Below, in pieces: positions 53,231 to 61,878 of a stretch of DNA of 64,000 nt. The stretch comes from CAYLUN01 sp964386865. Lineage in GTDB: Bacteria > Verrucomicrobiota > Kiritimatiellia > RFP12 > UBA1067. The position numbers and the translations under genes are program-made. The number at the start of each line of letters is the position of its first letter. Within the stretch, counting starts at the first letter, position 1. The DNA lies in NCBI GenBank assembly GCA_964386865.1, contig CAYLUN010000006.1:62001-126000 (forward strand). The letters are read 5' to 3'. The notes below the pieces were generated by a model. The model had not been told where the DNA came from, did not search any database, and saw only the letters and a list, made by a program, of their open reading frames with translations.

Positions 53231-54700
53231 ATGACGAAGCCCGATCTGCTACGAATGCCTGCCCGGCTGGCGGCGGCCCTTCTCGCGCTCTGCACCCTGA
53301 AGGGCGCGGCGGCGTCCCTGCGCACAGAGGCAGACGAAAGGGGCGGGATCCGCGACTCGGTGGTCGACCCGGCCGCGCTGACAGTGGCCAAGGGGCCTTT
53401 CGGAACCTGCTTCAACGGCCAGACGTTTCAGCAGGAGGCGGTGCTCTCCTTCAGCGGGCATCAGTACGCGGCCTACTACGCGGACGGCGGCGTCCTGTGC
53501 CTGGCGCGCAGAGAGCTGGACGACGGGCCTTGGCAGGTCCTCCGCTTCGAGGACTACCGCATCGCGCACAACGACGTCCACAACGTTGCCGTGCTGGGCA
53601 TCTGTGCGGGCGACGGGACGATCCACCTGAGCTATGACCACCACGTGTCCCCCTTTCACTACCGCCGCTCCGAGCCCGGCCTGGCGCTGCGCCCCGACGA
53701 GATCGGCTGGAGCACGAACTCTTTCGGGCCGACAACCTCCCGGCTTGGGAGCCAGACGCTGTCCGGCGTGACCTACCCGCAGTTCTTCTCCACGCCGGCG
53801 GGCGACCTTCAGCTCCTGTACCGGCTCGGCTCGTCCGGCGACGGCGACTGGCATCTGGCGGAGTACTCGGGCCGGCGAGGCACGTGGGCCGACCTCGGCA
53901 TGCTCTTCACGCGGCGGGGCGAGTACGAGTCCAGCCGGTCGCGGTGCGCCTACCCCAACCCCGTCCGCTACGGGACAGACGGACGGCTGCACGTGACCTG
54001 GTGCTGGCGCGAGCAGCCCGCCAACGGCGTGCGGGATCTCCGAACCAACCACGACCTGTGTTACGCATACAGCGACGACCGCGGGAGAACGTGGAAAGAC
54101 AACGGCGGACGGCTCGTCGCGAGCCTCAGCGACGCGGCGGATGCCTGGACGGCCGCGATCGGAGTGGGCGCGCCGGGCGTCGTCGTGCGCCCGACGCGCT
54201 TCCTGTGGGGCCAGATGAACACGACGACGCAGTGCATCGACCCCGCCGGCCGGGTGCACGTGATCAATTGGCAGCAGCGGCAGGACGCGGAGGCGGCGTC
54301 CGCCGACTTGAACACGTGGCGGTACTACCACTACTGGCGCGGCACGGACGGGGCGTGGCACACGTACGAGCTTCCCTTCGCGGGGCGCAAGCCGCAGATC
54401 GCCGTCGACGCAAAGGGAGACGCCTACGTGCTCTACGGCGAGAGCGACAACCGCAATTACCACACCGTGGATCCCGGCTGGAAGATGGCCCTCGCCAAGG
54501 CCACGCGCGCGGGCGAGTGGAAAGACTGGCGGAGGCTTTGGTCGTCCGCTCGCGAGTTCGTCGGCGAGCCCATGATCGATCCGGCTCGCTGGCAGCAGGC
54601 GAACGTCCTTTCGTGCTACGCGCAGGAGAAGCCGCCGGCGCCCGGCGCTCTGAGCGCGCTGCATGTGATCGACTTTGACGTGGCCCGTCTCGCGCCGTAG
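53231..54700 (+). CDS. BNR-4 family secreted protein, ulvan-lyase-like
   Basis: This 489-residue protein has a signal peptide (ARLAAALLALCTLKGAAAS). It is a seven-bladed beta-propeller of the BNR-4 type, with repeated D-x-x-G-x-x-H/W motifs: DYRIAHNDVHNVAVLGICAGDGTIHLSYDHH, DGRLHVTWCWRE, DPAGRVHVINW and DAKGDAYVLYGESDN. BNR-4 folds include ulvan and rhamnogalacturonan lyases (families PL24, PL25, PL40) with active-site His in segments like HNDVHN and SYDHH. A role in cutting sulfated uronate-rhamnose polymers would fit the sulfatases and rhamnosidase nearby. The start at 53231 lacks a strong ribosome binding site; an ATG at 53255 is an alternative. Confidence 0.8.
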   Translation: MTKPDLLRMPARLAAALLALCTLKGAAASLRTEADERGGIRDSVVDPAALTVAKGPFGTCFNGQTFQQEAVLSFSGHQYAAYYADGGVLCLARRELDDGPWQVLRFEDYRIAHNDVHNVAVLGICAGDGTIHLSYDHHVSPFHYRRSEPGLALRPDEIGWSTNSFGPTTSRLGSQTLSGVTYPQFFSTPAGDLQLLYRLGSSGDGDWHLAEYSGRRGTWADLGMLFTRRGEYESSRSRCAYPNPVRYGTDGRLHVTWCWREQPANGVRDLRTNHDLCYAYSDDRGRTWKDNGGRLVASLSDAADAWTAAIGVGAPGVVVRPTRFLWGQMNTTTQCIDPAGRVHVINWQQRQDAEAASADLNTWRYYHYWRGTDGAWHTYELPFAGRKPQIAVDAKGDAYVLYGESDNRNYHTVDPGWKMALAKATRAGEWKDWRRLWSSAREFVGEPMIDPARWQQANVLSCYAQEKPPAPGALSALHVIDFDVARLAP

Positions 54701-54810
54701 TGCCCCACGCGAGGAGCAGCCGGAGCGAGCCAGGCCCCGCAGGCACACAGCGCTTCTCATTATGGCAAGGCGCGCGCTAGAGCGGGCACACGATACTTTG
54801 GGAGGAAACG

Positions 54811-56862
54811 ATGGCGATAACACGGCTGAGTTCTTCACGCACCTTCGCGGACGACGCAGGCGGTCGAAGGCTGAGGCCCTCCGTCAGCTGCCTGCTCGGA
54901 TTGACCGCCGCGCTGGCCTTCGGCGGCATCGCTGGCGACGCGAAGACCGACGGTCAGCTAACCGACTGCGAGAAGCTGGTGGCGAAGACCCGCGAAGCCT
55001 CGCTCAAGCTGCGCGAGGAGGCCCTGCGCAAGACCATCGCCAAGGACACGTGCTGGCCCACCGGCATCTGGGGCGACAACCTGTGGTGCCTCTCCGCCCT
55101 CTACCTGAATGAGAACGTGGACGCGGCCAACGCCCGTCTCCTCAAGCAGGCGAGCGACTACATCGACCGGATCCGGAAACTCGGAAGCATCCCCGTGCCA
55201 ACCCCGGAGCAGCCGGGAAACGCGCCCTGGACCTTTTTTTCCATCACCGACTACGTGCGGACACTCTGCCTCTTCCACGCGAAGAGCCCGCACTTTCCGG
55301 GGCGTCTCGCCCCCGAAACCGAAGCCGCCATGAAAGAGGCGCTCTGGCTCTGGGTCAGCGGAGAAAGCCGGATCGCCGACGCCAGTCTGGATGACCTCTT
55401 CCTGCTGCTAGGCACGGAGAACCACGACCTCAACAAGCGCCCCAACTATTACCTGGTCGCCGCCCTGCTGAAGGAAGCCCCGGCTTATCGTGACCGGAAG
55501 CTGGCGGACGGGCACACGGTCTCGGAACATGCTGCCGCTTACACGGTGTTCTTCCGCGAGTGGCCGCGCAGCCGGGCGCGAGCCGGGCTATGGGCCGAGG
55601 TCGGCTCGAACACCTATCAGAAATACTCTTGGCCGGCCCTGTTTAACATGCACGAGCTTGCCCCTGACTCGGTCATCCGGAAGCGCTTCGGACTGCTGCT
55701 CGATCTCGCCTTTATCGAAGAGGAGCAGATTTCCGCGCGCGGCCGACGCGGCGGGGGAAGAAGCCGGGCCTACCCCGGAGCCAACGCCTTCGAATCCTAC
55801 AAGAACCTGCTCTATGCGGCCGAAGGACAAGCCGCTGGTTCCAGTCATTCGCGCGTCATTGAAACCAGCCGTTACCAGCTGCCGGCAGCGGCGCTCCTCC
55901 TGCGATACCGAACGTTCCCGGCGGAGGAGCCCTTCGTCATCCACAACCGCGTCCTCGGGGAATTAGATTCGGCAGAATCGGAGGAAGAAGCGGGCCAGCG
56001 GCTCGCCGCCGACTCGGCCCTGGTCAACTACGCCTATCGCACCCCGCACTACCTCCTCGGCAGCACCCTTCAGAATCCGGCCCTCACCCTGCGCGATCCG
56101 TACGCCGGCGGCCTGACCCTGAAGGTTGCCGGGATTTCCCGGCAGAATCGCGCGTGCGGCATGCTCTTCGATGACCCCGCGAGCCGCGAGGTCTGCGCCG
56201 CGTATCCGGTGATCGAGCATAAGGGGGGCGGACGCCCCCAGCACTCCTTCTGGAGCGTCCAGCATGAGAATGTCCTCCTCCTCCAGCGCATCGCGCCCCT
56301 GGGCCGCAGCACCCTTGGATCTTACAACACGGGCGCGGTCGGCATCGGCTTCGAAGGCGAGGCCCTGAAGAAGGTGGAGGAGGGCGGCTGGATCTTCGCC
56401 AGCAACGGCAAAGCCTTCGTCGGGGTCAAGTTCCTCGACGGCGGATACCGGTGGGACGAGAAGCGAAAAGCGGCAAACCCCGCCAATTTCGAGAAGGCCT
56501 CTGACCCGTCGCGCCTCCTCCTCCATGCCGGCGACCTGGCCAGCCATGAATCGTTCGAGAAGTTCCGGGCCGCCGTGCTCGCGAGCCGCCTAAGCGTCAC
56601 CCCCGATAAGGTGGATTACGAGTTCGGCCGGGCCGGCAACCGTCTTGAGGTCGCCCGCTACGATCCGAAGGCGCCTGAACGCTTCACGCTTCCGCTTATC
56701 AACGGAAAGCCCGTTGACCTGCGGCCACCCTTAACCTACCGGAGCCCCTTCCTCAACGGCCGGTTCGGCGACGACCGGGTCACCGTGACCGTCGGCCCCC
56801 TCACGCGGATCCTCGACTTCTCGGCTGAGTCTGACCCTCCATCCAGGCAGCCGGGTTCGTGA
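54811..56862 (+). CDS. Candidate polysaccharide lyase / toroid-plus-beta-sandwich protein
   Basis: This 683-residue protein has an N-terminal signal-like segment (CLLGLTAALAFGGIAG). The first half (about 60-360) is helical with WGDNLWCLSALYLNE, NHDLNKRPNYYLVAALLK and AAYTVFFREWPRSRARAGLWAEVGSNTYQKYSW. It resembles the toroid of alginate/heparin-type lyases, with Asn/His/Tyr residues that could be catalytic. The second half is beta-rich with WIFASNGKAFVGVKFLDGG, like the beta sandwich of PL8/PL21-type enzymes. I do not know the family. It lies directly after the BNR-4 gene on the same strand. Confidence 0.68.
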   Translation: MAITRLSSSRTFADDAGGRRLRPSVSCLLGLTAALAFGGIAGDAKTDGQLTDCEKLVAKTREASLKLREEALRKTIAKDTCWPTGIWGDNLWCLSALYLNENVDAANARLLKQASDYIDRIRKLGSIPVPTPEQPGNAPWTFFSITDYVRTLCLFHAKSPHFPGRLAPETEAAMKEALWLWVSGESRIADASLDDLFLLLGTENHDLNKRPNYYLVAALLKEAPAYRDRKLADGHTVSEHAAAYTVFFREWPRSRARAGLWAEVGSNTYQKYSWPALFNMHELAPDSVIRKRFGLLLDLAFIEEEQISARGRRGGGRSRAYPGANAFESYKNLLYAAEGQAAGSSHSRVIETSRYQLPAAALLLRYRTFPAEEPFVIHNRVLGELDSAESEEEAGQRLAADSALVNYAYRTPHYLLGSTLQNPALTLRDPYAGGLTLKVAGISRQNRACGMLFDDPASREVCAAYPVIEHKGGGRPQHSFWSVQHENVLLLQRIAPLGRSTLGSYNTGAVGIGFEGEALKKVEEGGWIFASNGKAFVGVKFLDGGYRWDEKRKAANPANFEKASDPSRLLLHAGDLASHESFEKFRAAVLASRLSVTPDKVDYEFGRAGNRLEVARYDPKAPERFTLPLINGKPVDLRPPLTYRSPFLNGRFGDDRVTVTVGPLTRILDFSAESDPPSRQPGS

Positions 56863-56914
56863 CAGGCGGGCGCCAGCGGAACACGAACAGCGAACCTGAC
56901 CCGGCGCACATCGC

Positions 56915-59344
56915 TCAGGGTCTCAACGTCAGGGTCTCGCCCTCCAAGGCTGCCAGCGTGATCCAGCCCCGCTCGGCGGACTCCTCGCGGCCGCCGTGCG
57001 CGCCGGTGACGCGCGCGCTTGAAGCGAGCCCTTCAACGAAGTGAGACGGCCTGATCTCCACGCGCGCGTCGGCTGTGGACATCAGCCGCAGCGAACAGCC
57101 GTCCCACGTGAGCATCACATTCGCCGGGTCAGCCGACTCGAAGCGCAGGCCCTCGGAGGTGAAGCGTCGGTCGCCGACGAAGAGCGCGCCGTCCGCCTCG
57201 AAGGTGTAGGCCGTGCCGGTCGGGTGGTCGGCTTTTCTCAGCGCGAGCTTGCCCTGAAGCGCGTGCGCGTCCACGTAATCGCGCAGGAAGCGCGTCGCGT
57301 GCGCGATGGGCTTGGCCCGGCCCTCGGGCGTGCCGTCGTAGACGAACATTCCGAAGCGGCGCTGCTGGAGCCGCTTCGCCTCGGGCATGTCGCGCTGCCA
57401 CGGCAGCCAGCGCCACTGGTAGGCGGGATCCGCGTCGCACAGCTCCCACTTCAGCACGCCGTCGAAGCCGCCCGCCAGCGCGTGCAGGTAGTGCGCGAAC
57501 TCGGCGACCGACGAGGCGTAGACGTCGAGCGGCCGGCCGCCCACGAGGTCGCCGTTGGAGTAGCCGAACTCGCCGAGCAGCACCGGCTTGCCGGGCCAGA
57601 CCGCGCGCAGGCGGTCGAGCGTCGTCATGTTGATCCGCACGTGCTCGAGGTCGTCCGGCGGCTCGTAGACGTGGTGCGCGGCGAAGTCCAGCCGCGCGTT
57701 CACCGGCAGGCAGGCGTAGACCGTATTGTAGCCGACGCTGATCGGATGGCCTTTGTCCTCGGCGCGGATGCCCGCGCTCAGCGCGTCGACCCACTCGCCG
57801 TAGATGCCGCTCACGCCCTGATACGCCTGCCGCCACGCCGCGTCCTGCGGCTCGGGGAGCGGGCGCGACAGCCCCGGGAACGTGGTGGTCCAGTCGGCCG
57901 GCGCGAGGCTCAGCGAGCGCTGGTAAGGCTTCCACGCGTCGGCGGGCACGGGGTGGCGGTCGCCCAGCTTCTGCCCCTGAGACGTCAGGCGCGACAGCTC
58001 CCACCAGTAGGGCTCGTTGTCGAGGTCGTAGCCGAGCATCATGGGCTCGTCCCTGAGCAGCGCGGCCTTGCGCCGCGCCTCGGCCGCGAGCTGCTCCAGC
58101 GTCTTGCCCGAGTGGGCCGCCGCAGCGGTCGGCAGGATGTAGACGCCGTACTGCCGACAGAGGCTGAGGAAGGCCTCGGTGCGGCCGGCCGCGAGGAAGC
58201 GCTGCGCGTCGTGGAGGCGGATCGCGTTGACGCCCGCCCGCCGCATGCGCTGGAAGTCGCGCTCGAGCTCGGCGAGGTTCCACATGCGGGTGCCCCCGTA
58301 ATACGTGTGGAACGAGTTGAAGAAGTTCGCCCCGATCGCGAAGAAGCGCGAGCCGTCCGCGCGCGCGAAGTGCCCGTTCTGGATATGCAACGGCGGCGGC
58401 GCGGCCGCGGTCGCCGCAGGCGAGGCGGCCTGCGCGGTCGCGCTTTCGCACTCGGCGCGGGAGCGCGCCAGCCACGCGCCGTCCCGGAACGCGGCCAGCG
58501 CGTCCGCGAGCAGCGCCTGCACGGCGGGCGCCTCGTAGAACGCGGGCTCACTCACGCCGGCCAGCAGCCACTGCGAGCCGGCAAAGGCGCCCGCGTGGTG
58601 GATCAGCACGCCCGCGGCCCAGCCGCGCGCGCGGCCGTGGCGATCCACGGCGGCCAGCAGCGGCCTGTAGGTCGCGCTGCCCAGCTCCGGGAAGCCGAGC
58701 GCGGACCAGCCGGTGTACGCGCCGCGCACGAACACAGCGTCCGCCGTTTCTGCGGCCGGGACGGAGCCTGGCCCTCCAGCGCGAGGCCCTTCCGCCCCGG
58801 CCTCAGCTCGCGCTGGCGGGCGGGCGTCCACGCGAGCCGCCGGACGGCGGGGCAGCCGTCCCTCCCATGCGAGGCTCGTCGCGCCGGCTTCCGTCGCGCT
58901 GGACCACGCGCCAGCGTGCGCCACCGCGCACACGTCGCGCAGCCGGTAGACGTCGTAATCGTCGAACGCCTCGCGCCGCAGCGCCCCATCCACAGCCGCG
59001 CCCGATTCCGCAAAGGCCCGCCCGCCCAGCAGGACCAGGTCGCCGCCCCGCTTGACGAAAGCCAGCAGCGCGGGCCCCGCGCTCGCCGGGAAGCGCGGGC
59101 TGTCCGGGACGATCAGGCAGTCAAACGCGTCGGCCGAGAACGCCCGCCCGTCCGCGACCCGCGCCGCCGTCAGGCTGGTGACCGTGAAGCCCCTTGCGCG
59201 CAAGGCCGCGGCCCGCTCATCCGACCGCTGGTCGGCCGCCGCCGGCTCGCACAGAAGCGCCACACGGTATGGCGGCGTATCGCCCGACGCCAGCGCCGCC
59301 CAAATGGGCAAAAGACCGACGAGGAGCTGATGCGGTTTTCTCAT
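56915..59344 (-). CDS. Secreted GH5-like glycoside hydrolase with N-terminal GATase-like domain and an inserted repeat
   Basis: This 809-residue protein starts at 59344 after GAGGG and has a signal peptide (LLVGLLPIWAALASG). The first about 130 residues are a flavodoxin/ThuA-like domain with FDCLIVPDSPRFPASAGPALLAFVKRGGDLVLLGG. From about 320 on is a TIM barrel: SRFFAIGANFFNSFHTYYGG, acid/base Glu in YDLDNEPYWW (near 441) and nucleophile Glu in VLLGEFGYSNGD (near 593). These are clan GH-A motifs of GH5-type enzymes. Residues about 158-195 (rich in Arg, Pro and Ala) are encoded by the GC-rich repeat at 58756-58870, an in-frame insertion. Substrate unknown. Confidence 0.82.
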   Translation of the reverse strand: MRKPHQLLVGLLPIWAALASGDTPPYRVALLCEPAAADQRSDERAAALRARGFTVTSLTAARVADGRAFSADAFDCLIVPDSPRFPASAGPALLAFVKRGGDLVLLGGRAFAESGAAVDGALRREAFDDYDVYRLRDVCAVAHAGAWSSATEAGATSLAWEGRLPRRPAARVDARPPARAEAGAEGPRAGGPGSVPAAETADAVFVRGAYTGWSALGFPELGSATYRPLLAAVDRHGRARGWAAGVLIHHAGAFAGSQWLLAGVSEPAFYEAPAVQALLADALAAFRDGAWLARSRAECESATAQAASPAATAAAPPPLHIQNGHFARADGSRFFAIGANFFNSFHTYYGGTRMWNLAELERDFQRMRRAGVNAIRLHDAQRFLAAGRTEAFLSLCRQYGVYILPTAAAAHSGKTLEQLAAEARRKAALLRDEPMMLGYDLDNEPYWWELSRLTSQGQKLGDRHPVPADAWKPYQRSLSLAPADWTTTFPGLSRPLPEPQDAAWRQAYQGVSGIYGEWVDALSAGIRAEDKGHPISVGYNTVYACLPVNARLDFAAHHVYEPPDDLEHVRINMTTLDRLRAVWPGKPVLLGEFGYSNGDLVGGRPLDVYASSVAEFAHYLHALAGGFDGVLKWELCDADPAYQWRWLPWQRDMPEAKRLQQRRFGMFVYDGTPEGRAKPIAHATRFLRDYVDAHALQGKLALRKADHPTGTAYTFEADGALFVGDRRFTSEGLRFESADPANVMLTWDGCSLRLMSTADARVEIRPSHFVEGLASSARVTGAHGGREESAERGWITLAALEGETLTLRP
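58756..58870. repeat. GC-rich repeat inserted in frame in the GH5-like gene
   Basis: The stretch has GGGACGGAGCC at one end and GGGGCAGCCGTCCCTCCC at the other, with GCGTCCACGCGAGCCGCC inside, matching the GGGACGGC family in its outer and core words. It encodes an Arg/Pro/Ala-rich stretch (for example RLPRRPAARVDARPPARAEA) that is unlike the rest of the protein. Confidence 0.75.
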
Positions 59345-59397
59345 GGCACCCTCAGTATGACACGGCGCCACGCGAGGCGGGCCCGTCCGATTTCCCG

Positions 59398-59449
59398 CGC
59401 GCGGGAGGGCCGGGTGCCACCCCGGCCGCAGCGGCTGCCGCGGTGCGCG
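59398..59449. repeat. GC-rich repeat downstream of a sulfatase
   Basis: GGGAGGGCCGGGTGCCACCC and CGGCCGCAGCGGCTGCCG contain two small dyads (GGGTG/CACCC and CGGC/GCCG). The stretch lies between the GH5-like gene and the sulfatase, which run on the same strand. It belongs to the GC-rich hairpin class by composition; exact relation is uncertain. Confidence 0.45.
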
Positions 59450-60892
59450 CTACTTCGCCTCGAACCCGGCGCGAGGCTTGCCGTCGAAGCCGATGATCGG
59501 CTGGGCGTCGGCGACTTTGCCCAGCTCGCGGCTGCCGGGCGCGCCGTCGCCGTCGAGGCCGAGGTCGCCCTTCATCGCCTCGGCGAGCGCCAGCAGCTTC
59601 GCGACCGCCTCCGGATTCGCGGCGGCGACATTCGCGGCCTCGCCGATATCTGTCTTTAAGTTGAAGAGCACCGGTTTGGCGGCGGGCTTGTTTTCGGGCG
59701 GGAGCTGGAGCTTCCACTCGCCGCTGCGCACCGCCTCGAGGCGGAACCCGCGGTAGTAGTAGAAGGTCTCATGGGCGGGCTTCGCGTCGGGCGCACCGGA
59801 GAGAAGCGGCCAGATGTTCGCGCCGTCAAGCTTGCGGTCAGCGGGCGCCGGCGCGCCCGCCAGCGCGGCGAAGGTCGGCAGGATGTCGAACATGCCGGTG
59901 ATCGCGTCGCACGACGTGCCAGCCGGAATCTGGCCGGGCCACCAGGCGACCAGGGGCACGCGGATGCCGCCTTCGAGGGTGGAGCCCTTGTGGCCGCGCA
60001 GCGGCGCGTTGACGGCGCGGGACGTGCCGCCGTTGTCCGACGTGAAGATCACCAGCGTGCGCTCCGCGAGCCCCTGGTCGCGCAGCGCGTCGAGCACGCG
60101 GCCCACGCTCCAGTCGACCTCCTCAACCCAGTCGGAGTATATGCCGTGCGGCGACTTGCCCGCCCACTTCTTGCCCGGGTAGATCGGAAAGTGCACCGCG
60201 TTGTGCGGCAGATACAGAAAGAAAGGAGCGGCCTTGTGCTCCGCGATGAAGCGGACAGCCTCGTCGGTGTAAATCTCCACGAGCGACTGCTGGTCATCAG
60301 GCAGGACGCGCTTGACCACGGTGTTGTTGCGCAAGAGCGGCAGCGGCGGCTGGCCCTTGCCCTTCGTCCCCGGCAGCGGCTTGCCGAGGTCGCTCTTCAC
60401 GCCGTCTTCCGCGGGGCCCATGTCGTTCGAGTACGGCAGGCCGAAGTGCAGGTCGAAGCCCTGAGCCAGCGGCAGAAACTCGGGCTGGTCGCCGAGGTGC
60501 CACTTGCCGACGATGCCGGTGGCGTAGCCCGCGGTTTTGAGAACCTCGGCGACGGTCACCTCTTTGGGCGAGAGGCCGACGTCGTTGCCGGGGAAGAGCA
60601 CGTGGGGGATCGGCAGGCAGCGCTTCGGATAGCAGCCGGTCATCAGCGCGGCGCGCGAAGGGGAGCAGACCGGCGCGGCGTAGAAGCTGGTGAGCTTGCG
60701 TCCCTCCTTAGCCATGCGGTCGAGGTTCGGCGTGCGGTTGATGGTCGAGCCGAAGGGGCCGATGTCGGCGTAGCCCATGTCGTCGATATTGATGACGATG
60801 AAGTTGGGTTTGGCCGGCGGGGCCGCATGCGCGGCACCGAGCAGACCGAGCGCGACGGCGATCGCGCTGATTGTTGTGCCTGTTCCTCTCAT
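59450..60892 (-). CDS. Secreted sulfatase (formylglycine type)
   Basis: This 480-residue arylsulfatase has a signal peptide (TTISAIAVALGLLGAAHA) and metal residues in NIDDMGYAD. The CSPSR formylglycine site has Cys76 in APVCSPSRAALMTG. It also has GKWHLGDQ and TSDNGGTSR. The ATG at 60892 lies 6 nt from AGGAG; a GTG one codon earlier is possible. It probably has its own promoter (TTGACA at 60973-60978 on the minus strand) with an operator-like dyad (60935-60958). Sulfate-ester substrate unknown. Confidence 0.92.
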   Translation of the reverse strand: MRGTGTTISAIAVALGLLGAAHAAPPAKPNFIVINIDDMGYADIGPFGSTINRTPNLDRMAKEGRKLTSFYAAPVCSPSRAALMTGCYPKRCLPIPHVLFPGNDVGLSPKEVTVAEVLKTAGYATGIVGKWHLGDQPEFLPLAQGFDLHFGLPYSNDMGPAEDGVKSDLGKPLPGTKGKGQPPLPLLRNNTVVKRVLPDDQQSLVEIYTDEAVRFIAEHKAAPFFLYLPHNAVHFPIYPGKKWAGKSPHGIYSDWVEEVDWSVGRVLDALRDQGLAERTLVIFTSDNGGTSRAVNAPLRGHKGSTLEGGIRVPLVAWWPGQIPAGTSCDAITGMFDILPTFAALAGAPAPADRKLDGANIWPLLSGAPDAKPAHETFYYYRGFRLEAVRSGEWKLQLPPENKPAAKPVLFNLKTDIGEAANVAAANPEAVAKLLALAEAMKGDLGLDGDGAPGSRELGKVADAQPIIGFDGKPRAGFEAK

Positions 60893-60934
60893 CACGTTCT
60901 CCTCTCCTTCTTTTCAACGAGTTCCGGCGTCCGG

Positions 60935-60978
60935 TTGCACACGTCTGGAAGTGTGCAAGGGCAGACGCGTCTTGTCAA
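60935..60978 (-). promoter_or_regulatory. Promoter and operator-like dyad of the sulfatase gene
   Basis: TTGCACAC (60935-60942) and GTGTGCAA (60951-60958) form a perfect 8-bp inverted repeat with an 8-bp spacer. A consensus -35 box TTGACA lies on the minus strand at 60973-60978. At 17 bp from it is the weak -10 CACACT (60950-60955), which overlaps the dyad. The arrangement is what a repressor site would look like. Confidence 0.6.
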
Positions 60979-61026
60979 CCCTACGCTGGCGTTTTGTCTC
61001 CTGCACAGACCGGGGCTCTGCAACCG

Positions 61027-61878
61027 TCAGGGCTGCGCTGTCGCCCGCTGGTAAACGCGCACGTAGTCGATCGCGTAGCGCGTCGGGAAGGGCGTCTTGG
61101 ATGGATCTCCGCCCGAGTTGCCGCCGATCGCGAGGTTCAGCAGCAGGTAGTGCGGCTGGCGGAAGGGATTGGCCGGCCCGCGTTTGGTCGGGTTGACGGT
61201 TTGCGTCAGGTCGATCGTGTTGAGCGTCTCGCCGTCGAGCGACAGGACGATTTGGCGCTCGTCCCAGTCCATGCGCCAGACGTGGAACTTCGCGTCCCAC
61301 TGCGGGTCATTGAATGCGGAAACGGGCTTCTTGCCGTTGTCCCACTTGGCCTTCCAGCGCTCCATTGTGCCCCAGCACGCGTTCGCGAGGATGTTGCCGC
61401 CGTAGAACTCCATCAGGTCGATCTCGCCGCAGCTCGGCCACTCGCCCGCCACGCCCAGGAACCAGATCGCGGGCCAGAGCCCCTGCTGCGCTTGGATGCG
61501 CGCCTTCACCTCAAAGCGGCCGTATTGCCAGCTGTGAAGGCCCTTGGTGATCAGGCTCGAGGAGGTGTACTCGATGAACGCACGGCTCTTCTTCCAGCTC
61601 GAGTCGCCCGGGCTGTAGTCCGGGTTCGGCTTGCGCTCGCGGCGGCCTTCGATGATCAGGAGGCCTTTCTCGCAGGTCGCGTTGTCAGGCTGATACCACT
61701 GCAGTTCGCTGTTGCGCTCGAAGCCCCGCTCGAAGGCCCAGTTCTGGGGGTCGGGCTTACCGTCCCGGTCGAACTCGTCAGACCAAACCAACCGGTAGCC
61801 ATCCTGGGCGAGGCCTTCTGTTTGTGCGAGGAGCGGGAGACAGGCCGCCACAAGGGTCAGCGCCAAGGCGTTCTTCAT
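61027..61878 (-). CDS. GH16 family glucanase (laminarinase-like)
   Basis: This 283-residue protein starts at 61878, one nucleotide overlapping the stop of the sulfatase upstream (TGATG), and has a signal peptide (LALTLVAACLPLLAQTEG). It has the GH16 jelly roll with the active-site motif EIDLMEF, where the extra Met gives the beta-bulge form typical of beta-1,3-glucanases (laminarinases) and agarases. It also has the tryptophan cluster SWQYGRFEVKARI...GLWPAIWFLG and FHVWRMDWDERQI. Likely secreted, substrate laminarin or a related beta-glucan. It is translationally coupled to the sulfatase. Confidence 0.9.
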   Translation of the reverse strand: MKNALALTLVAACLPLLAQTEGLAQDGYRLVWSDEFDRDGKPDPQNWAFERGFERNSELQWYQPDNATCEKGLLIIEGRRERKPNPDYSPGDSSWKKSRAFIEYTSSSLITKGLHSWQYGRFEVKARIQAQQGLWPAIWFLGVAGEWPSCGEIDLMEFYGGNILANACWGTMERWKAKWDNGKKPVSAFNDPQWDAKFHVWRMDWDERQIVLSLDGETLNTIDLTQTVNPTKRGPANPFRQPHYLLLNLAIGGNSGGDPSKTPFPTRYAIDYVRVYQRATAQP

